A DNA stretch of 48,871 nt from Streptomyces violaceoruber (GTDB taxonomy: Bacteria > Actinomycetota > Actinomycetes > Streptomycetales > Streptomycetaceae): the NCBI GenBank assembly GCA_000720805.1, contig JODI01000065.1:1-48871 (forward strand), given 5' to 3'. The position numbers were made by a program, and so were the translations under genes. Below, one piece after another: positions 8,576-15,008 of the stretch. Position 1 is the stretch's first letter. Each line of letters opens with the position of its first letter. The notes beneath the pieces were generated by a model, which saw only the letters and a program-made list of their open reading frames with translations, had not been told where the DNA came from and did not search any database.

Positions 8576-10785
8576 CAGACGGGCTCCCCGTACTGGATGC
8601 CCCGGCCGTTGGTGGCGATGTAGACGCGGCCGTAGAGCCGCGGGTCGGCGGCGATGGTCGCGCCGGTCCAGCCCCACTGGTGCCGGTCGTCGTTGACGCG
8701 CACCCAGGTCTTCGCGCCGTCGTCGGAGCGGTACACGGCGGTGATCGACTCCGTGGCGCCGACCATGTAGATCGCCGGATGGTCGGCGCCGTCGGCGGCC
8801 TTGCCGAAGGCAAGGGTGTGGGAGGCCCAGCAGCTGGTCAGCTTGGTGAAGGTGGCTCCGCCGTCGGTGGACCGGTGGAGCCCGTTGGTCTTGGTGCTCA
8901 GCCACAGGTCGCCGGAACGTCCCGGGGCCGCGGCCAGCTGGAACTGGCTGTCGCCAGAGGGCAGTCCGCTCGCGCGCCCGGTGAAGGTGACGCCACCGTC
9001 CGTGCTGGCGAACAGGGTCCCCGTGTCGGTGTCGTACGCGTAGAAACGCCTCGGGTCGGCCGGGTCGGCGAGGGGGGTGGCGCCCTTGGGGTAGGTGGCG
9101 ACCTCGGACCAGGTCGCCCCGTTGTCCGTGGAGCGCTGGGCGGGGTACTTGGTGCCGTCCCAGTGCACGAAGGTCCACAGCAGCACGCTGCCGTCGCTGT
9201 TGGTGGCGATCGGCCCCGGCGCGTCCTTGGCGAGGGCGGGCTGGGCCGCGAAGAGTGCCCAGGACTTGCCGCCGTCGTTCGAGAAGGCGCCGTTTCCGTG
9301 GTCGCCGAAGCCCGTGCGGACGACGTACGACGGTCTGGCCGCCGCCTGCGCGAGTCCCGTCGCCGACCCGAACACGGGATTGCTCGCCATACCCCGTGAC
9401 GGTGACGCCGTGAGCCGCTCGTGGTACATCACACCGACGTCCCCGAGCCCGCTGAGCAGGTGCGCCTCCCCGGTCGGGGGGGAGATCAGCTGGCGTACGG
9501 ATGTCTCCTCCAGGCCGCGGATCTGCGGGGCCCAGTGCTTGAGGTCCCGGGTGCCGTAGAGGGTGGCGCCGGTGCCGTAGGCGATGTGCTGGGAGTCGTA
9601 CGGGTCGACGGCGACGGCCTGGATCCACCAGCCGAACTTGGGCTTGTCGGCACCGAAGGTGAGGAACGGGGTCTCGGACACGTCGAGGACCGCGGAGTCC
9701 TTCAGTGATGTCCAGGTGTGGCCGCCGTTCGTGGTCCGGTACAGGGTGTCGACGGCCGCCCAGCGGTTGTTGGTGGAGACGACGACTGTGCCGGGGCGGC
9801 GGGCGTCCACGGCGACGCCTCCGTAGCCGAAGGTGTCCGAGGAGCCGTCGGGGGTGACGCCGCCCGGCTTCACCGGGGTGACGTCGGTCCACGTGCCGCT
9901 CGCCGTGGCCAGCTTGTGCACACTGCCGTCGGACTGGCCGTTGGGGCCGGGGGCGTCGGCGTAGCTGACGTAGAGCTCGCGGGTGTGGCAGTCGTAGGCG
10001 GCCCGGATCGGCACCTTGGCGGAGGTGCCGGTGGGCTGCGCGGGGACGGCTTCCCAGGTGGTGCCGTCGGAGGTGCGATACAGGTTGGCGGCGGTGCCGT
10101 CGGAGTCGCCCCAGCCGGCGTACAGCGTGCGCCCGGCGGCGACGAGAAGGGTGACGCCCTGGCCGCTGCCGCTGGGGGTCCCCGGGAAGGTGCTCGCGAC
10201 CGCCCAGGTGACCCCGCGGTCGGTGGACCTGAGCAGCCCGTCGTGTCGGGTGCCCAGCCACAGTGTGTCGCTGTCCCGGGGATCGACGAGCAGCCGCTCC
10301 CCGGCCCCCCGCCCGTCCTCGTTGCCGCCGAGCTTCACGGAGAGATCGGTCCGGGCCCAGGTGTCGCCACGGTTCTCGGACCGCAGCACCGCCCCGTTGC
10401 CGGCCCAGGACTGGGCGTAGGTGCCGAGCGCGAGGTAGACCCGGTCGGGGTGGGCGGGGTCGACGGCCATGGCCTCGACACCAAGCAGGTTCCAGTCGTC
10501 CCAGCCGAGGTCGTCGTTGAGAGGAATCCACCGGGCGCCCCGGTCGTCCCACCGATAGGCCCCGCCGATGTCGGTACGGGCGTAGGCGAGCCCGCGGACG
10601 GAGGGGTGGAAGAGGACACCGGTGACGAATCCGGTGCCGCCGATCACGGCGGTGCGCCAGCGGTAGGAAGGGCTGGCCGAGTTGGCGGCCTCCGCGCGCC
10701 CAGGGAAGGACGGAACGGCGGTGAACGCGGCAGCGGCCGCGGCCCCGCCCAGAACGGCACGACGACTAACCCCGGACGCGCGCAT
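8575..10785 (-). CDS. Exported GH74 xyloglucanase
   Basis: 736 aa. The N-terminus GVSRRAVLGG plus an Ala-rich core and AEA cleavage site (about residue 33) is a Tat-like signal. The mature part is a tandem seven-bladed propeller with many BNR/sialidase-type repeats of form S-DGG-TW (for example RSTDRGVTW, RTTNGGHTW, ASTDGGVTF, RSTDGGATF). The nucleophile/base candidate D72 lies in ARTDIGGAYRWD; the second conserved Asp is in AVAVDPYDS near residue 394. No C-terminal CBM, unlike many longer bacterial GH74 enzymes. GH74 is almost wholly xyloglucan-specific, so this gene is the best evidence for the locus substrate. It starts the enzyme block after the importer genes; a 149 bp gap separates it from the permease. 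Confidence 0.9.
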   Translation of the reverse strand: MRASGVSRRAVLGGAAAAAAFTAVPSFPGRAEAANSASPSYRWRTAVIGGTGFVTGVLFHPSVRGLAYARTDIGGAYRWDDRGARWIPLNDDLGWDDWNLLGVEAMAVDPAHPDRVYLALGTYAQSWAGNGAVLRSENRGDTWARTDLSVKLGGNEDGRGAGERLLVDPRDSDTLWLGTRHDGLLRSTDRGVTWAVASTFPGTPSGSGQGVTLLVAAGRTLYAGWGDSDGTAANLYRTSDGTTWEAVPAQPTGTSAKVPIRAAYDCHTRELYVSYADAPGPNGQSDGSVHKLATASGTWTDVTPVKPGGVTPDGSSDTFGYGGVAVDARRPGTVVVSTNNRWAAVDTLYRTTNGGHTWTSLKDSAVLDVSETPFLTFGADKPKFGWWIQAVAVDPYDSQHIAYGTGATLYGTRDLKHWAPQIRGLEETSVRQLISPPTGEAHLLSGLGDVGVMYHERLTASPSRGMASNPVFGSATGLAQAAARPSYVVRTGFGDHGNGAFSNDGGKSWALFAAQPALAKDAPGPIATNSDGSVLLWTFVHWDGTKYPAQRSTDNGATWSEVATYPKGATPLADPADPRRFYAYDTDTGTLFASTDGGVTFTGRASGLPSGDSQFQLAAAPGRSGDLWLSTKTNGLHRSTDGGATFTKLTSCWASHTLAFGKAADGADHPAIYMVGATESITAVYRSDDGAKTWVRVNDDRHQWGWTGATIAADPRLYGRVYIATNGRGIQYGEPV

Positions 10786-10830
10786 GACAGATACCTCGCT
10801 GTATGAGAAGGCGGAGATGACTTACCTCAG

Positions 10831-10900
10831 GGGCGCGGGGCTGCATCGTCATGCGGCTCCGCCGCGTGGACGCGCCCGGCCACGAACAACCCGCAGCGGC
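10831..10900. repeat. Streptomyces-type intergenic palindromic repeat
   Basis: GGGGCGCGGGGCTGCATCGT is followed by an imperfect hairpin (ATGCGGC / GCCGCGT, 10851-10867) and GCGCCCGGCCACGAACAACC. I recognise this wording from dispersed intergenic elements common in Streptomyces (memory, not searched). It lies 34 bp past the permease stop on the minus strand and could attenuate transcription between importer and GH74. Confidence 0.5.
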
Positions 10901-10934
10901 AGACGGTCGAAACGCCCCGCCGGATGGCGAACGG

Positions 10935-11885
10935 TCAGCCCTTCACCGCGCCCGTCAACATGCCCTTCTTGAAGTGCCGCTGGACGAAGGGGGACAGCAC
11001 AGCGACCGGCAGCAGCGCCATCACCATCACGGCCATCTGAATGGCGAGCGCGGACAGCTGCCCGGTGTTGATCTCAGTAGCCAGCCCTACCGGCCGTTCC
11101 TGCTTCTGCACCAGCTGGATCATGACGTTCTGCAGCGGCATCATGTCCTGGTCGGTCAGATAGATCGACGCGTTGAACCAGGCACTCCAGTACCCGACCG
11201 CGTAGAACAGCGCGATCACCGCGAGCACAGCCCGCGACAGGGGCATGACGATCTTCCACAGGATCCGCCAGTCACCGGCTCCGTCGATCCGGGCGCTGTC
11301 GATCAGTTCCGGCGAGATGCCCATGAAGAACCCACGCAGCACCAGGATGTTGAACACGCTCACCGCACTAGGCAGGACCAGCGCGAAATAGGTGTCCATC
11401 AGCCCGAGCGCCTGCACCAGCAGATAGGTCGGGATGAGACCCGCGCCGAAGAACATCGTGGCGAGCAGCGTCATCAGGATCCAGCGGTGGCCCAGCGAGC
11501 CCGTACGGGAGAGGCCGTAGGCGCACAGCACGGACACCGTCATGCTGAACAGCGTGCCGACGAGCGTGACGCCGAGGCTGACGAGTGCCGCGCGCTGCAC
11601 CTGGCCTCCGCTGAGCAGCTCCTGGTAGGCGATGAAGGTGATGTCCTTCGGGATCACCACCAGGCCACCGGTCTGATCGATGGTCTTCTTCGAGGACAGG
11701 CTGGTCACGATCACGATCCACAGGGGGAAAAGGATCGCGAAGCAGGCGAAGGCGAGGACGATGCCCTTGGCCGCGAGTCCGGCCTTGGCGGGCTCCTCCT
11801 CCCAGCTCGGGCGGGGCGGGGCGGCCCAGAGGCTCGGCTTCTTGGCCAGCTCCTGCAGCGACGGTCGGTCGACGACGGTGCTCAC
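10935..11885 (-). CDS. Sugar ABC importer permease, CUT1 (YtcP/AraQ-like)
   Basis: 316 aa, about six membrane segments; first at about residues 29-50 (GIVLAFACFAILFPLWIVIV). The coupling-helix EAA-like loop reads ELIDSARIDGAGDWRILWKIVMPLS. The GTG start at 11885 overlaps the stop of the upstream permease (GTGA), and is preferred over an upstream ATG at 12023 that lies well inside that gene. With its partner it forms the membrane channel for xyloglucan oligosaccharides. No ATPase gene is present; a shared ATPase of the MsiK type, known to energise several Streptomyces sugar importers, is the likely partner (inference). Confidence 0.9.
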   Translation of the reverse strand: MSTVVDRPSLQELAKKPSLWAAPPRPSWEEEPAKAGLAAKGIVLAFACFAILFPLWIVIVTSLSSKKTIDQTGGLVVIPKDITFIAYQELLSGGQVQRAALVSLGVTLVGTLFSMTVSVLCAYGLSRTGSLGHRWILMTLLATMFFGAGLIPTYLLVQALGLMDTYFALVLPSAVSVFNILVLRGFFMGISPELIDSARIDGAGDWRILWKIVMPLSRAVLAVIALFYAVGYWSAWFNASIYLTDQDMMPLQNVMIQLVQKQERPVGLATEINTGQLSALAIQMAVMVMALLPVAVLSPFVQRHFKKGMLTGAVKG

Positions 11886-12916
11886 TTCTTGTACACCCCC
11901 TGCTCGCCCATGAGATGGGCGACCTTGTTCGCCACGAGGACGAGGGTCAGTCCGACGATGCCCTTGATCAGCCCGGCCGCCGCGGCGTAGCTGAAGTCCT
12001 GGTTGCGGATGCCGTTCCACCACACGTAGGTGTCGAGAACCTCGGAGGCGTCCGGCCCCACCGCCTGCCGTTGCAGCAGCAGTTGCTCGAAGCCGACGGT
12101 CAGCGCGTCACCGACCCGCAGCACCAGCAGCAGGGCGATCACCGGGCGCAGCGCGGGCAGCGTTATGTGCCACATCCTGCGCCAGCGGCTTGCGCCGTCC
12201 ATAGCGGCGGCCTCGTACAGGTCGTTGGAGACGGAGGAGAGGGCGGCGAGGAAGACGATGATGCCCCAGCCCGCGTCCTTCCAGACCATCTGGGCCGTGA
12301 CCAGGTACTTGAAGCCTCCTGGATCGGTCATCACGTCGAAGCCGTTGTAGCCGTGGTCGGCGAGGGTCTGGGCGATGACGCCGGCGCCGCCGAAGATCTG
12401 CTGGAAGACGGTGACGACGAGCACCCAGGAGAAGAAGTGCGGCAGATACATGATCGCCTGGGCGACCGCCCGGACCCTGGGCCGGATCACGCTGTTGATG
12501 AGCAGCGCGAGCAGGATGGGCACCGGGAAGAACAGGATCAGCTGGAGGAAGAAGAGGACGAAGGTGTTCTGTACGGCGTGCCAGAACTCCGAGTCAGCAA
12601 AGACCCGTTGAAACTGATCGATGCCCACCCAGGGGCTCTGCAACATGGCGACGAAGCCGTTGTCGCTGAGATACGGATCGTAGTCCTGGAATGCCACGAC
12701 ATTGCCGAGGATCGGCACGTAGTTGAACACCAGGACGAGCAGGACCGCGGGCAGCGTCATCAGCAGCAGCGTCCGGTCGCGCTTGAGGCGCAGCCAGAAG
12801 CTCAGCTTGTCCCGGCGCTTGACGTCGCTGGTTCCGGCGGCGCCGCCGGACGCCGTCGCAGTCTTGGTGGGGGTGCTCGCCTCGGCCCTGCTGCGAGGCA
12901 CCGTGCTGTGGGACAC
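11882..12916 (-). CDS. Sugar ABC importer permease, CUT1 (LplB-like)
   Basis: 344 aa. A hydrophilic Thr/Ala-rich N-terminus of about 45 residues precedes six membrane segments, the first TLLLMTLPAVLLVLVFNYVP. EAA-like loop: DLYEAAAMDGASRWRRMWHITLPAL. It starts with GTG at 12916 behind AAGGAG with 6 bp spacing, 26 bp after the lipoprotein gene, and its stop overlaps the next permease by 4 bp. The LplB/YtcP pair with a long lipoprotein is the oligosaccharide type of CUT1 importer, able to accept large branched substrates. Confidence 0.9.
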   Translation of the reverse strand: MSHSTVPRSRAEASTPTKTATASGGAAGTSDVKRRDKLSFWLRLKRDRTLLLMTLPAVLLVLVFNYVPILGNVVAFQDYDPYLSDNGFVAMLQSPWVGIDQFQRVFADSEFWHAVQNTFVLFFLQLILFFPVPILLALLINSVIRPRVRAVAQAIMYLPHFFSWVLVVTVFQQIFGGAGVIAQTLADHGYNGFDVMTDPGGFKYLVTAQMVWKDAGWGIIVFLAALSSVSNDLYEAAAMDGASRWRRMWHITLPALRPVIALLLVLRVGDALTVGFEQLLLQRQAVGPDASEVLDTYVWWNGIRNQDFSYAAAAGLIKGIVGLTLVLVANKVAHLMGEQGVYKK

Positions 12917-12942
12917 GGCCTTCTCCTTGCTTGGCCGCGGCG

Positions 12943-14631
12943 TCAGTTCGCGGAGCCGTTGTCGTGGAGCAGCTTCTGGTACCAGTCGCGCAGGCCGTCG
13001 CCGCCCTGCTTCTTCCAGTCGGACACGGCCTGCTGGACGTCACTGATCTTCTTGCGGCCGCGCACGACGTCGTCCTCGAGCTGCTCGAAGTTGTCGGCGA
13101 GGTTGGCCCAGCGGTTCGGCTCGGTGATGGTCAGCCCGTAGAAGGAGGACTTCTTGGTGAAGGCGCCCATGCGCTGCTGCCACTCGACCATGCCCTTGGT
13201 GACCTCGGGCAAGTCGGGGTGGGCCACGTAGGCGGCCGGGTAACCGGTGTAGCCGTAGGCGCCGTTGACCTCGTTGACGCCCTTTTCGGTCTTGGTGGGC
13301 AGGCCCTTCTTGAGCTCGAAGTCGGTGCCCTCGACGCCGTACTCGTTGAGCATGCGCTCCTTCGTGCCGTAGGGCGCAGCGCAGTAGTTGGCGAGGGCCA
13401 GGAAGTCTTCGATGGCCTGCTTGGAGGACTTCTTGCTGACGAAGGCGAAGATGTTCGCGGGCTGCACCGCCCACAGCGTGGGGTCGCCGCCGTCAGGGCC
13501 GAAGATGTCGAAGGTGGCCATGTCGAAGTCGGCGTTCTGGGTGCGCTGTTCGGACACCTTGCCGAACCAGGCGGAGAGGTCGGCGTTGTACACGAGCACC
13601 TGGCCGGCGGTGAAACGGTTACCGGAGTCGCCGCCCGCCTTGCCGGAGACCGCGTCCGGGTGGACCACGTTCGCCGCGTACAGCTTCCGGGTCCACTCCA
13701 GGGCCTCGAGGTACTCCTCGGTCTCCACCCGGTTGATCAGCTTGCCGTCCTGCTCATTCCACCACAGCGCCTTGTCGCTGCCGGAGAGCGCGCCGAAGAT
13801 GTTGAACGCCGTCCACTTCATGTCGTCGCAGGCCCAGACCTTCGACCTGGCGTCGGTGGCCTCCTTGGCCCAGGACAGGAAATCGTCCGGGTTCTTCGGG
13901 ACGGTGTAGCCCTTCTTCGCGAAGAGGTCCCGGCGGTAGAAGGGTGCGATGTTCGTGACGTACGAGGCGGGCATCGGGATCGCGCGCAGCTGGCCGCCGA
14001 AGATGGCGCGCTGCCAGGCGTCGGTGGGGACGGCTGCGAGGTTCGGGTACTTCTTGACCTTGTCGCCGGACAGGTAGGGGCCGAGGTCGGCGAACTTGGC
14101 GTTGACGGCGTTGGGGATCTTGCCCATGAGGTTCCAGCCGGGCACCACCACGACGTCCGGGATGCGGCTGGAGGCGAGGACGGCGCCGAGCTTCTGGTCG
14201 TAGGTGACACCGTCCTGGTTCTGCCAGGTGATGTCGACGCCGATGGCCTTGTTCATGGCCGTGTAGTACGCGTTGTTCTGGGACGGCGGAGTGCCCCAGA
14301 ACGGCGACATGATCGTGAGCTTGCCGCCGCTGCCGAGCTTCTCGGGCACCGAAGTCTTCAGCTCGGGCAGGGGTATCGCCTTGGTGAAGCCGGTCGGTGA
14401 GCCGTTCTTCGCGGGGATGTCCGGGGTGACGATGTTGTTCGCGACGTACGCCGGCAGCAGCTTCTGGGCGGCCTTGCCTGACGTGGTCCCTTCCTTCCGA
14501 CCCTCCTGCGAACCGCCGCACGCGGCAAGCAGCGGCATCCCTCCGGCCACCGCGGCGGTGGCGACCGCCGTCGAGGCGAGGAAGCTTCTCCGGCTCGGTC
14601 CGGAGGAGGCGGAAGCGGCGTTCGGCGTCAT
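12943..14631 (-). CDS. Oligosaccharide-binding lipoprotein of CUT1 importer (LplA/LipO-like)
   Basis: 562 aa, long for a CUT1 binding protein (usually 400-450), typical of the LipO/YtcQ type. The N-terminus SRRSFLAS is Tat-like and is followed by lipobox LLAACGGS (Cys at about 38), so it should be a lipid-anchored receptor. The body is an SBP_bac_1 fold. ATG at 14631 has GAAGGG 8 bp upstream. First gene of the minus-strand unit, divergent from GH3 across a 377 bp operator-containing region. Specificity for xyloglucan oligosaccharides is inferred from the enzymes encoded downstream. Confidence 0.9.
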   Translation of the reverse strand: MTPNAASASSGPSRRSFLASTAVATAAVAGGMPLLAACGGSQEGRKEGTTSGKAAQKLLPAYVANNIVTPDIPAKNGSPTGFTKAIPLPELKTSVPEKLGSGGKLTIMSPFWGTPPSQNNAYYTAMNKAIGVDITWQNQDGVTYDQKLGAVLASSRIPDVVVVPGWNLMGKIPNAVNAKFADLGPYLSGDKVKKYPNLAAVPTDAWQRAIFGGQLRAIPMPASYVTNIAPFYRRDLFAKKGYTVPKNPDDFLSWAKEATDARSKVWACDDMKWTAFNIFGALSGSDKALWWNEQDGKLINRVETEEYLEALEWTRKLYAANVVHPDAVSGKAGGDSGNRFTAGQVLVYNADLSAWFGKVSEQRTQNADFDMATFDIFGPDGGDPTLWAVQPANIFAFVSKKSSKQAIEDFLALANYCAAPYGTKERMLNEYGVEGTDFELKKGLPTKTEKGVNEVNGAYGYTGYPAAYVAHPDLPEVTKGMVEWQQRMGAFTKKSSFYGLTITEPNRWANLADNFEQLEDDVVRGRKKISDVQQAVSDWKKQGGDGLRDWYQKLLHDNGSAN

Positions 14632-14711
14632 TGCGTCAACCCTTCATGGCGCACCAGGACACCCGGCGGTGGGCCGTCGGCTGCGGTGTCTTCAGTGGAA
14701 CTGGCTGAGCT

Positions 14712-14721
14712 GAAGCGGTTC
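14712..14721. promoter_or_regulatory. Degenerate operator half-match near the importer gene
   Basis: GAAGCGGTTC differs from the operator core GAAGCGCTTC by one base. It is 81 bp upstream of the lipoprotein start. It may be a weak auxiliary site or chance. Confidence 0.35.
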
Positions 14722-14776
14722 TCGGATCCCCGGAGGACGCACACCTACCGGCGGCGATTCCTCACGGGCGAAGTAG

Positions 14777-14790
14777 TCGAAGCGCTTCGA
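14777..14790. promoter_or_regulatory. LacI-family operator 3 (importer side)
   Basis: Perfect palindrome TCGAAGCGCTTCGA, 146 bp upstream of the lipoprotein start. Identical in its core to the sites before the repressor gene. Likely controls the importer/GH74/GH42/GH95/GH12 unit. Confidence 0.75.
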
Positions 14791-14958
14791 TGTTGCTGCG
14801 AGGTTAAGTGAACACCCAGGGGTGCACAAGGGTCGCTCCCAAGATTCCTCGGCAGTATGAAGGAAACAACCGAGCCTTTACGCGACTTGAAATGTCGGCG
14901 GGGAGTCGGAGTTGTTGCCCCGGGGTGTCTTGACACCCACCCCCGGGTCGAATGAGCA

Positions 14959-14972
14959 TCGAAGCGCTTCGA
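14959..14972. promoter_or_regulatory. LacI-family operator 4 (GH3 side)
   Basis: Perfect palindrome TCGAAGCGCTTCGA, 36 bp before the chosen GH3 start at 15009 and just after a possible -10. Its centre is 182 bp from operator 3, so looping between the two is possible. Confidence 0.75.
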
Positions 14973-15008
14973 AAGCGCCTCGTCGCTCCATCGCAAGGGG
15001 AACCCCAC

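Larger units (their letters stand above)
14632..15008. promoter_or_regulatory. Divergent promoter region between importer and GH3
   Basis: 377 bp without a gene. It holds two strong LacI-type palindromes (14777-14790 and 14959-14972) and one degenerate copy (14712-14721). TTGACA at 14930-14935 followed by GAGCAT at 14954-14959 (18 bp spacing) is a plausible -35/-10 for GH3; operator 14959-14972 would then sit on the transcription start and block it. No obvious consensus promoter was found for the importer direction. Confidence 0.6.

Noticed and set aside
6593..10552. 1319-codon minus-strand frame that ends as GH42
   Set aside because: The upstream half is an Arg-rich off-frame reading of GH74; the real start is the ATG overlapping the GH74 stop.
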